36,100 nt of DNA, taken from the NCBI GenBank assembly GCA_049694275.1, contig JBAVQS010000006.1, forward strand, positions 1 to 36,100. The letters run 5' to 3'. The position numbers and the translations under genes were made by a program. The DNA is from JBAVQS01 sp049694275 (GTDB taxonomy: Bacteria > Chloroflexota > Anaerolineae > UBA4142 > SHND01). Shown piece after piece: positions 7,996-15,088 of this stretch (the stretch's first letter is position 1; every line of letters starts with the position of its first letter). A model generated the notes under the pieces. It was not told where the DNA came from, made no database searches, and saw only the letters and a program-made list of their open reading frames with translations.

Positions 7996-9636
7996 ATGGC
8001 TCGAATCCTCGCAGTCTGCAATATCAAAGGTGGCGTGGGAAAAACCACGACGGCGGCAAACCTTGCAGCGGCGCTCGCTGCGCGGGGCCGTCGCGTCCTT
8101 GCCGTTGACCTCGACCCGCAATCATCGCTCACCGTCGCCGTCGGGATGCAGCCCGATCATCTGACGCAGAGCGTTCGGGATGCCCTGACTTCGAAAGGTG
8201 CAACGGCCAGCTCGTTGATTGTTCCAACCCTGGAGCGATTTGACATCATCCCGGCCAACCACGAATTGCGTTTCATTGAGCGCGAACTGGATGGAGCGAA
8301 TGTGCGCCCCTTTGCGCTGCGTGACGCGCTCGAGCCGATCCGCGGCCGGTATGATTATATCGTGCTCGATTGCCCGGCGAATGCAGGGATTCTAACCGGG
8401 AATGGGTTGGCGGCCGCCACGGACGTCATTATTCCTTTCCCGCCTGATTTTCTTGCGCTCCAAACCGTCGATTGGCTCATCCAGATTATCCAGGAGATAC
8501 GGGGCAAACTCAACCCGAGCCTGCGCGTGACCGGCTTTTTGTTGGCGATGTACACCCCGCGTACGCGCCACGCCCGAGAGATTATCACATCGGCGCGCGA
8601 GCGATATGGTATTGATATTCCGTTCTTTTCTTCGGCCATCCAATACAAAGACGAATTACGCGAAGCCCCGATGACCGGCCAATCGGTCATCAATTACGCG
8701 CCGGATTCCATTCCGGCGCAGGCCTATATGCATCTGGCGCAAGAGATCGAAGAGGGGGTGCAGGAGCCCGAGCCGCTGGACGCGCCGGGCGCGGTTCGGC
8801 ATGCGCGGTCTTCGCTGGCGGAGGGGGACCCGCGCGCGGCCTACCGCGATTATTTCCGGGCGACGCAATTCAATCCGGACCTGGCGGAGGCGTGGATCGG
8901 GCGGGCCAGGACGGCGGAGGATGAGAATGAAGTGATCCGCTGCTGGGCGCGCGCTCTGCAGTTGGATCCGACGTGTACCGAAGCGCGGACGGAGCTCGGC
9001 GCGCGGGTCAATGCCCGAATCTCTAAAACCGGTTCTCCCGATATCCGCGATCTGATGGCGCTCGGCCATTACCTGTACGAGACCCAGCAGCGTCAAAACG
9101 CCGGGTTGATCTTTCAGCATGTGACCGAGTTGGCGCCGCGTCATGTCGAGGCGTGGTTAGGCCGGGCGCGCTGTATGCAGGATGGCCTGACCGCCATGCA
9201 GTATTGCCAGAAAGCGCTTGAACTGGCGCCGGATGATCGGCATGTGCAGGCCGCGATCGAGGCGACGCGTCAGCGCCTGCGCTCGGAGGCCGCCGCGTTG
9301 GTCGAAGACGCCCGGCATGTCAATCAACAGGGCGCACGTCCCGAAGCGTACCAGTTTTACCTCCGCGCTGCAAAACTCGATCCTAGTAACGATCAAGCCT
9401 GGCTGGGATGTGCGCGTACGTGTGACGATCAAGCCGAAGCGCTCTATTATGCCGAAAAGGCGCTGGAGGCCAACCCCGAAAACACGGAGGCGGCCAATCT
9501 TTGTCGCTGGCTCAAGGCCGATGATAAACGATCATGGCGCTTGCCCATGTCCTGGCCCAATCTTGTTCTGATCCTCCTCGTGCTTCTCGTCCTCGCCGTG
9601 GCGGCGCTCTTGATCTTGCGTCCATTTGCCAGTTGA
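7996..9636 (+). CDS. ParA-type ATPase fused to TPR repeats and a C-terminal transmembrane tail
   Basis: A 546-residue three-part protein. Residues 1-255 are a full ParA/Soj/MinD-class ATPase: deviant Walker A KGGVGKTTTAANLA (from residue 11), switch I VDLDPQSSLT, Walker B-like YIVLDCPANAG. Residues about 265-505 are tetratricopeptide-like repeats (for example AYRDYFRATQFNPDLAEAWI, QYCQKALELAPDD, ALYYAEKALEANPENTEA). Residues about 519-541 are one hydrophobic segment (LVLILLVLLVLAVAALLIL) followed by RPFAS, so the protein is probably tail-anchored with the ATPase in the cytoplasm. There is no ParB partner nearby. Its position between glycosyltransferases suggests positioning or regulating a membrane assembly, such as polysaccharide export, rather than plasmid partition. 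That role is inference. Confidence 0.88.
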   Translation: MARILAVCNIKGGVGKTTTAANLAAALAARGRRVLAVDLDPQSSLTVAVGMQPDHLTQSVRDALTSKGATASSLIVPTLERFDIIPANHELRFIERELDGANVRPFALRDALEPIRGRYDYIVLDCPANAGILTGNGLAAATDVIIPFPPDFLALQTVDWLIQIIQEIRGKLNPSLRVTGFLLAMYTPRTRHAREIITSARERYGIDIPFFSSAIQYKDELREAPMTGQSVINYAPDSIPAQAYMHLAQEIEEGVQEPEPLDAPGAVRHARSSLAEGDPRAAYRDYFRATQFNPDLAEAWIGRARTAEDENEVIRCWARALQLDPTCTEARTELGARVNARISKTGSPDIRDLMALGHYLYETQQRQNAGLIFQHVTELAPRHVEAWLGRARCMQDGLTAMQYCQKALELAPDDRHVQAAIEATRQRLRSEAAALVEDARHVNQQGARPEAYQFYLRAAKLDPSNDQAWLGCARTCDDQAEALYYAEKALEANPENTEAANLCRWLKADDKRSWRLPMSWPNLVLILLVLLVLAVAALLILRPFAS

Positions 9637-9677
9637 GCGGCATCGCGGTTTTGGACTGCACCCTACCCCGTATCTTT

Positions 9678-11246
9678 ATGCGTGCTTCTGTAGTGATTCC
9701 GGCTTTTAATGCCGCATCCACAATAGAGCGTTGTCTCCAGGCCGTCAGCGCGCAAAGCATCTCTGCAACCGATTATGAGATTATCGTCGTCGACGATGGC
9801 TCGACGGATGATACAAGCGTGCAGGTGAGGCAGTTCGCCCAGGTCCGCCTGGAACATACCGCGCACCTGGGAGCGGCCGGCGCGCGAAACTTCGGCGCAC
9901 GCGCGGCCGTGGGCGATGTGCTGCTCTTTACAGATGCGGATTGTGAGCCGACATGGACCTGGATCCAAGAGATGCTCGCGCCTTTTGGCGACTCGTTGCA
10001 TTCTGTTGTCGGAGCCAAAGGGGTGTATTTGACGCGTCAGCGAGCGGCCGTCGCGCGTTTCGTTCAAATCGAGTATGAAGAAAAGTATGAGCAGATGCGG
10101 CGATGGGAAACCATCGATTTTGTCGATACCTATAGCGCGGCCTACCGACGCGATCTGTTCCTTGCAAACGACGGGTTTGACGAGTCTTTTCCTGCCGCTT
10201 CGGTCGAAGATCAAGAGTTCTCCTTTCGACTGGCCAAGCAGGGGTATCGTCTCGTCATGGCGCCGCAAGCGGTTGTCTATCATTCGCATGTGACGACGGC
10301 GCGCGCGTATGGCCGGCGCAAGTTTCGGATCGGGTATTGGAAGGTGCGAGTGCATCGGCGACACCCGGATAAAATGTGGCGCGACTCACATACTCCGCCA
10401 ACGCTCAAATTTCAGGTGGCTTGTGTGATGGCGCTCGCCGGAACAATAGGGTTGACATTCTGGTTTCCAATGGCAGGGTGGCTTGTTGCAGGCGGATTCG
10501 TCGCGCTGATTGCCAGTTCACTTCCACTTCTCCGGTTTGTGGCGCGGCGTGATCCCGCACTGGTCGCAGTGGCGTCTGGCCTGATTGCAGTCCGGGCGGT
10601 CGCGCTCGCCGCAGGCCTGGTTGCAGGGGTAATTGGGGAGGTTGCCCGCAACGCGCAGCTCAAGCGGGGCCTGGATATTTTCGGCGCGCTGCTGGGGCTG
10701 GGGCTGACCGCGCCGCTCATGCTCGTCGTTGCCGTTGCCATCAAACTTGATTCGCCGGGTCCAGCGCTATACGCGCAACAGCGTGCAGGACAGAACGGGC
10801 GTCCCTTTCGGATATTGAAATTCCGATCGATGATCGACGGCGCGGACCAGATGCTGAACCAAGTCATTCCACAAAGCCAGCTGCCGCCTCCGGCGTATAA
10901 AATACATAATGATCCTCGCGTAACGCGTGTTGGCCGTTTTCTCCGGCGCTGGAGCCTTGACGAATTGCCCCAGTTCTGGAATGTGCTGACAGGTGACATG
11001 AGCCTTGTCGGGCCTCGGCCGGAAGAGGTGGCAATTACAGCGCAATATAACGAATCGCAGCGCCGTCGCCTCCTGTGCAAGCCAGGTCTTACGGGGCCAA
11101 TGCAAGTCAATGGCCGGGGCGACCTCTCGCTCGATGAACGGGTACAGGTTGAACTGGATTACATCCGGGATGCATCGATCTGGAAAGACCTTGTGCTGCT
11201 CTGTAAAACCATTCCGGCGGTGATTGGTCGGCGCGGCGCCTATTAA
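9678..11246 (+). CDS. GT2 glycosyltransferase fused to polyprenyl-phosphate sugar-1-phosphate transferase
   Basis: A two-enzyme fusion of 522 residues from ATG 9678; further upstream in-frame starts would overlap the ParA gene. Residues 1-230 are a GT-A family 2 transferase: VVIPAFNAASTIERCL, VVDDGSTDD, the DxD-like LLFTDADCEP and a VEDQEFSFRLAKQGY acceptor region. A hydrophobic middle (about 245-320) gives two or more membrane segments. Residues 329-522 are a bacterial sugar transferase (WbaP/WcaJ-type priming enzyme): KRGLDIFGALLGLGLTAPL, KLDSPGPALYAQQRAGQNG, FRILKFRSM, NDPRVTRVGRFLRRWSLDELPQ and GDMSLVGPRPE. The priming half would load the first sugar phosphate onto undecaprenyl phosphate and the GT2 half may add the next, in polysaccharide assembly. 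Confidence 0.9.
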   Translation: MRASVVIPAFNAASTIERCLQAVSAQSISATDYEIIVVDDGSTDDTSVQVRQFAQVRLEHTAHLGAAGARNFGARAAVGDVLLFTDADCEPTWTWIQEMLAPFGDSLHSVVGAKGVYLTRQRAAVARFVQIEYEEKYEQMRRWETIDFVDTYSAAYRRDLFLANDGFDESFPAASVEDQEFSFRLAKQGYRLVMAPQAVVYHSHVTTARAYGRRKFRIGYWKVRVHRRHPDKMWRDSHTPPTLKFQVACVMALAGTIGLTFWFPMAGWLVAGGFVALIASSLPLLRFVARRDPALVAVASGLIAVRAVALAAGLVAGVIGEVARNAQLKRGLDIFGALLGLGLTAPLMLVVAVAIKLDSPGPALYAQQRAGQNGRPFRILKFRSMIDGADQMLNQVIPQSQLPPPAYKIHNDPRVTRVGRFLRRWSLDELPQFWNVLTGDMSLVGPRPEEVAITAQYNESQRRRLLCKPGLTGPMQVNGRGDLSLDERVQVELDYIRDASIWKDLVLLCKTIPAVIGRRGAY

Positions 11247-11297
11247 ATTGGGCAAAAGGGGAAGCGTTTAAACTTTGTTAATCATTGTGAAAACCTA

Positions 11298-11325
11298 TTG
11301 ACATTTGGTGGGACTGCCCCATAAT
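11298..11325 (+). promoter_or_regulatory. Promoter of the radical SAM gene
   Basis: A consensus -35 TTGACA (11298-11303), 16-base spacer and -10 CATAAT (11320-11325) lie in the 187-base gap before the radical SAM gene. The expected leader is about 100 bases and ends in a good ribosome binding site, AAAGGAG at 11421-11427, before ATG 11434. This makes the radical SAM and S26 genes a unit separate from the glycosyltransferases. Confidence 0.65.
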
Positions 11326-11433
11326 TTGAAGGAGTGTGTGATAACCTGATCGCGCAAGCGATTGCAGAGTAATAGACCGGCGATATGGTGATGGAATCGG
11401 GATCGGCGGTAGATACGTGCAAAGGAGATAGTT

Positions 11434-12606
11434 ATGTCGGTTGATGGCCCAATGACAGGAATGCCAGAGACTACTCTATACGATGAAATTGTTACCCGGA
11501 CTCAGCGACAGCATCGACTTTTTACTGCTCATTGGGAGCTGACCTATCGCTGTAACGAAAAGTGTACGCATTGTTATCTGGATGTTTTTGCGCCACATGC
11601 CGACGTGCCAGGCGAATTGACGACGGAAGAGTGTTTCAGGGTCATGGACGAACTGGCCGCTTTGGGCGCACTCAATCTCACCTTTTCCGGTGGCGAGGTC
11701 CTGGTGCGCCGTGATTTCTTTCAACTTGCCGAGTATGCCCGGCGCAAGGGCTTTTTGCTCCGGCTCTTTACCAACGGGATTCTGATCAACGCGGCGGTCG
11801 CCGATCAGATCGCAGCGCTGCACCCGTATGCGATCGAGATCAGCCTTTATAGCATTAACCCCGAGACTCATGATGCCATTACGCAGCTCAAGCGTTCCTG
11901 GGAGTTGACTACGCGCGCCATTCGACTGTTGCGAGAACGGGGAGTGCGGGTGGTGATCAAGACGCCGGTGATGCGCGAGAATGCTCACGAGCTCCAGGAG
12001 CTGAAACAATTCGCGGCTGAGCTGGGCGCCCAATTCCGCTACGATATTACGGTAACCCCAAAGGATTCCGGCATGCTTGATCCGCTCAAGCATCGTTTGA
12101 CCGACGAGGACCTGCTCCATGTCATGCGCCAGGAGATCAATTCGCATTATGCCCTTCGAACGGTGACCGATGAAAGCCGCACCTGTGGGATTACCCTGAA
12201 TTCAGTTGCGATCGATCCTTATGGGAATGTGATGCCTTGTCTCCAGGTTCGGAGTGTTGCCGGCAATGTGCGGCGTCAATCCATGCGCGAAATCTGGGAG
12301 CATTCGGATGTTTGGCAAAACCTGGGCGGGCTGACGCTAAGCGAGCTGCCGGTCTGCCGCACCTGTGAATTGCGTAGCTTTTGTGTGCGCTGTCATGGAA
12401 TTGCTCTGGCCGAGGATGGAGATTTGCGAGCGCCGGCCCTGGTGAATTGCCGTGAGGCGCTCGTCCGTCGCCAGGTGTTGATCGAAAAGGGCGTGCTGCC
12501 ACCGGACCACCCTATTCCGGCGCATTTGCAAGGATATGTATCCGGTGTTCGCCCTGAGCGAACGGCGCGGCCTGCGAACTTTATTCCCTTATCGGCGCTT
12601 GTATAG
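11434..12606 (+). CDS. Radical SAM/SPASM domain enzyme (peptide-maturase type)
   Basis: A 390-residue radical S-adenosylmethionine enzyme. The SAM-binding [4Fe-4S] motif is CNEKCTHC (C40, C44, C47), followed by the glycine motif FSGGEVLVRRDF. The C-terminal half has a SPASM domain with cysteines at about 251, 269, 308, 311, 317, 320 and 339 (CRTCELRSFCVRC), which bind auxiliary clusters. This architecture is that of PqqE, AnSME and other enzymes that modify ribosomal peptides or proteins; heme-related AhbD-like enzymes share it. There is no N-terminal peptide-recognition (RRE) domain in view, so it may depend on a separate PqqD such as the one at 21.5 kb. It has its own promoter and a terminator, and is followed by an S26 protease. 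The substrate is unknown. Confidence 0.92.
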   Translation: MSVDGPMTGMPETTLYDEIVTRTQRQHRLFTAHWELTYRCNEKCTHCYLDVFAPHADVPGELTTEECFRVMDELAALGALNLTFSGGEVLVRRDFFQLAEYARRKGFLLRLFTNGILINAAVADQIAALHPYAIEISLYSINPETHDAITQLKRSWELTTRAIRLLRERGVRVVIKTPVMRENAHELQELKQFAAELGAQFRYDITVTPKDSGMLDPLKHRLTDEDLLHVMRQEINSHYALRTVTDESRTCGITLNSVAIDPYGNVMPCLQVRSVAGNVRRQSMREIWEHSDVWQNLGGLTLSELPVCRTCELRSFCVRCHGIALAEDGDLRAPALVNCREALVRRQVLIEKGVLPPDHPIPAHLQGYVSGVRPERTARPANFIPLSALV

Positions 12607-12666
12607 AGCCGACTTGCTATCATCACCTGCGCGGCTATTTTTCGGATGATTGTTTGTGGAGTGTTC

Positions 12667-12694
12667 AACCGCCGGCCAGACCGGCGGTTGTTTT
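12667..12694 (+). terminator. Intrinsic terminator after the radical SAM gene
   Basis: A perfect 9-bp stem AACCGCCGG/CCGGCGGTT (12667-12675 and 12681-12689, 5-base loop) is followed by GTTTTC. The T run is short, so some read-through into the S26 gene is likely. Confidence 0.65.
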
Positions 12695-12745
12695 CGTGGC
12701 CTTGGCGGCGCATGAGCTTGGATCAAGATAGGTAGATACGCACAT

Positions 12746-13300
12746 ATGTTGCAGGGTGATCATCTGAAAACGACAAATGACCTGGTGCAAATGCGCCTGG
12801 ACGCAGGGGGTGCCATGCGGTTCCGTGTGTCCACGGCCAGTATGTCACCGTTGCTCCAGATCGGCGACACAGTCATCGCGCGCGGAGTACGTCCCAGCGG
12901 CGCCCGTCCGGGCGACTTGATCGTTTCACGGGTCGGGGAAGGCTGGCGTGTTCATCGCCTGATTGCCGCTCATCAGCAGGGAAGCGAACGCGTCTTTGTT
13001 ACCAAAGGGGACCGGGGGCCTTGCGCCGACGAGCCCTGGTTGGCGCCCGAATGGGTGGGGGTTGTCGAGGCGATGAGCGCGCGCGGCCGAGCGCAGGTCG
13101 TGGATGCGCTTGGTCTACAGGGATTGCCCATTGGAATGGCGCTCGTCTCGCGGTGGCAGTGGGATATTTATCGATGGAGTGCTTTTGTCCTGCGCCGTGT
13201 CTTGCTCAAAACATTGGAGGTCCTTCTCTACGGAGCTGGCTTTTTCTGTCGCCAGATTATTCTTTTCCGCGCAAAACCGGTTCGAGGACAAGACGGATAG
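12746..13300 (+). CDS. S26-family signal peptidase-like serine protease
   Basis: A 184-residue membrane-linked protease of the signal peptidase I/S26 group. The nucleophile motif is ASMSPLLQIGD, with Ser32 before Met33. Downstream are GARPGDLIVSRV and WRVHRLI (H70), then VTKGDRGPCADEP. The pattern of His in the VHR box rather than a catalytic Lys is that of the ER/SipW-type subfamily. Unlike ordinary leader peptidases there is no N-terminal membrane helix; instead the C-terminal 60 residues are hydrophobic and basic (FVLRRVLLKTLEVLLYGAGFF). It follows the radical SAM gene, and S26-like proteins occur near peptide maturation enzymes, so leader removal is a plausible but unproven role. The ATG at 12746 has no strong ribosome binding site; ATG 12791 or 12815 are alternatives. 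Confidence 0.82.
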   Translation: MLQGDHLKTTNDLVQMRLDAGGAMRFRVSTASMSPLLQIGDTVIARGVRPSGARPGDLIVSRVGEGWRVHRLIAAHQQGSERVFVTKGDRGPCADEPWLAPEWVGVVEAMSARGRAQVVDALGLQGLPIGMALVSRWQWDIYRWSAFVLRRVLLKTLEVLLYGAGFFCRQIILFRAKPVRGQDG

Positions 13301-13306
13301 AGGGGC

Positions 13307-13373
13307 GTATATCGAAAATTGTGTAATTTGCCCTTGTAGGGGCGACCGGCCGGTCGCCCCTAGGAAATTACGC
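13307..13373. repeat. Dispersed palindromic repeat, copy 1
   Basis: A block starting GTATATCGAAAATTGTGTAA is centred on a perfect 26-base palindrome (13337-13362, TAGGGGCGACCGG and its complement) and closes with AAATTAC, which pairs with the GTAATTTG at the left. A second copy is at 32577-32640. It lies directly after the S26 gene and may also act as its terminator hairpin. Confidence 0.75.
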
Positions 13374-13565
13374 TTTTATTCAGATGGCGCTATAATGCGA
13401 CTGCGTGCGCCGCTATGGTGATGCAAACAAACGCTCGCCGCACGCACCGTTATCTCGACGCGCATATCGGACGCCGCCAACCCGCGCTAGATCATCTCGC
13501 GGCGCGGGCTGGGCTATGCCTTTATGCCGGGCTCACGCAACCAGGCAATTTAAGCGGAGGTTTGG
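13368..13565 (+). promoter_or_regulatory. Promoter-like element and leader before the small membrane protein gene
   Basis: A perfect TATAAT (13391-13396) with a weak -35 TTACGC (13368-13373, 17-base spacer) precedes a leader of about 160 bases. The leader contains an open frame of 53 codons (ATG 13415 to stop 13576) that overlaps the next start by 11 bases, but it lacks a ribosome binding site and has no recognisable motif, so I do not call it a gene. A good GGAGG at 13556-13560 serves ATG 13566. Confidence 0.4.
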
Positions 13566-14000
13566 ATGACACGTGAAGAGCTTTTCGGCCTTCCTATTTC
13601 CAAGTTAGTGGATCTGGTTATCGAATACCAGCAGACTATTGCGCAGCTGCATGTACGCGTGAGCGAGCTGGAGGCGCGCTTGCCGCACCAAGAGGTCGAG
13701 CCGCAAAATCGGTTGTGGTCGCAAGCGAGCGAGCCCGCTGCCAATCCGGCGCCGGTAGGGTCTCTATTCCCCTCCGGTGGGGGAGAGGTCCTGGCCGTTG
13801 GCGATTCCGGACACAGCACGCATCGGCCGCGGTCCCGCGGACGCTCCTGGTCCAGGCGGTTACGGCGCGCCTTGAATCTGGACGCCTCATTCAGTGGGCG
13901 CTATTTGACGGTGGGGCTCGTCGTGATTCTCATCGCGGCCGTGCTGGGTTTTATGATTGTGCAATTTGGTCCCAATTTTTCAATCTCGCTCCATCGGTAA
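13566..14000 (+). CDS. Small coiled-coil membrane protein, function unknown
   Basis: I do not recognise a family. The 144 residues start at ATG 13566 behind GGAGG. Residues 10-45 are a predicted amphipathic coiled coil (KLVDLVIEYQQTIAQLHVRV then SELEARL). Residues 50-85 are low-complexity, 86-104 are strongly basic (RPRSRGRSWSRRLRRALN), and 112-134 form one membrane helix (LTVGLVVILIAAVLGFMIVQ) with a short exterior tail. The basic segment before the helix predicts a cytoplasmic N-terminus. It begins a plus-strand series with the glycoside hydrolase-like, PD40, DUF4012 and ABC genes, so a structural or regulatory role at the membrane is plausible. Confidence 0.65.
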   Translation: MTREELFGLPISKLVDLVIEYQQTIAQLHVRVSELEARLPHQEVEPQNRLWSQASEPAANPAPVGSLFPSGGGEVLAVGDSGHSTHRPRSRGRSWSRRLRRALNLDASFSGRYLTVGLVVILIAAVLGFMIVQFGPNFSISLHR

Positions 14001-14056
14001 ATTTTTGGAGTGGCAAGCAGGTGGAAAAAACCCACCGGCGGCGGGCTGAATAATTC

Positions 14057-14956
14057 GTGTACAGGATCGTGTTGCGGCTCGCCGCGCTGGTTGCGCTGTT
14101 ATTTCTCATTGCCGGGGTTCCCGCCTGGCGGCGGCCTGGCCTGCCGCAGCCTCCGCCGCAGGGGTTTGGGGTGGCGCTCGGTTATGGCCTGGGCGCCCAG
14201 CGCGAGTTGGACGCGCTTGGCAAAGTTTGGTATCTCGATTATAATCACACCGGGGGAATACTAGGAGATCATCCGCGCCTGCTTGTCGTTCAGACTCAGG
14301 ATGATCTGGAATCGGTTTCGTCGGTTGCGCAGGCGAACCGCGGCGCATGGTGGCAGTTTGGCAATGAACCCAACGACCCGGCCCAGGATAATATCTCCGC
14401 ATCCGAGTATGCTCGTTATTATCAGCGGTTCTATTTGACCCTCAAACGAATAGATCCATCTGCCCGGATTACCTCTGCCGGCATCGCCAATGCGGATTGG
14501 CAATGGGCTGATGCATTTCGTCAGGCCTATCGCTCGCAGTTCGGCCGGTACCCCCCCATTGATGGTTGGAATATCCACAACTATCTTCTGAATGATTGTA
14601 CGGACGCCCTCGACGTTGAGGCCTTTCGTTCTCGCATTTTGCTCTTTCGCGCATGGATGTCGCGCATCGGTGAGGAAAACAAGCCGCTGTTTCTCTCGGA
14701 ATACGGCGTGCTTTATGGGAATGGCTGCTGTGGTTGTCCAAGTATCCCGGCGCAGGGCGTGATTCGATATATGCAAGAGACGTCGAACTGGCTCTCGGTC
14801 TCGCACACGGTGACCGCATGGGCCTGGTTCGCTGTCAATACGGGGAATCGCTTTAACGGCGACCTGTTTGAGGATGGATCGAACATAACGCTGTTCGGTC
14901 AGGCCTATCAGGATCTGGTCAAGCACGCATCCACCCCATCGACAGGGGGAAAATGA
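14057..14956 (+). CDS. Secreted glycoside hydrolase-like protein (TIM-barrel, clan GH-A type)
   Basis: A 299-residue exported or membrane-anchored protein, read from GTG 14057. An N-terminal hydrophobic segment (residues 5-22) is followed by a Pro-rich linker. The body has features of (beta/alpha)8 retaining glycosidases: WWQFGNEPND with the likely acid/base Glu104, DGWNIHNYLLND with a barrel-strand His, and FLSEYGVLYGNG with the likely nucleophile Glu215. The pattern resembles the glycosyl hydrolase catalytic core family (GH128/Asl1-like) but this is from motif memory only. A four-Cys loop (CCGCP) follows the second Glu. The neighbouring glycosyltransferases suggest it trims or remodels the locus's own surface glycan. 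Substrate unknown. Confidence 0.72.
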   Translation: MYRIVLRLAALVALLFLIAGVPAWRRPGLPQPPPQGFGVALGYGLGAQRELDALGKVWYLDYNHTGGILGDHPRLLVVQTQDDLESVSSVAQANRGAWWQFGNEPNDPAQDNISASEYARYYQRFYLTLKRIDPSARITSAGIANADWQWADAFRQAYRSQFGRYPPIDGWNIHNYLLNDCTDALDVEAFRSRILLFRAWMSRIGEENKPLFLSEYGVLYGNGCCGCPSIPAQGVIRYMQETSNWLSVSHTVTAWAWFAVNTGNRFNGDLFEDGSNITLFGQAYQDLVKHASTPSTGGK

Positions 14957-14979
14957 ACGAAAAATCAACCCAAAAGGCA

Positions 14980-15008
14980 TTGACGTAATTGGGCGATTAT
15001 GATAATGT
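14980..15008 (+). promoter_or_regulatory. Promoter of the PD40 propeller gene
   Basis: TTGACG (14980-14985) and TAATGT (15003-15008) with a 17-base spacer lie in the 132-base AT-rich gap before the PD40 gene. The leader would be about 75 bases, ending in TTAGGAGGG ahead of ATG 15089. Confidence 0.55.
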
Positions 15009-15088
15009 TGTATTCGTGTTTTTGCGTGTTTTATCCGCCCGCGATATTTTAATTTTACACCTCGGCACGACTTTAGGAGGGTAGTGGT

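Noticed and set aside
7996..8760. Chromosome or plasmid partition locus (ParA)
   Set aside because: No ParB gene or parS-like repeats nearby and the ATPase continues into TPR repeats and a membrane helix.
11385..11444. 19-codon frame (from ATG 11385) overlapping the radical SAM start as a possible precursor
   Set aside because: No ribosome binding site, no leader motif and too short; the good AAAGGAG belongs to ATG 11434.
13415..13576. 53-codon frame upstream of the small membrane protein gene
   Set aside because: Promoter-like TATAAT is near, but there is no ribosome binding site or motif, and it overlaps the next start; noted only as a leader feature.
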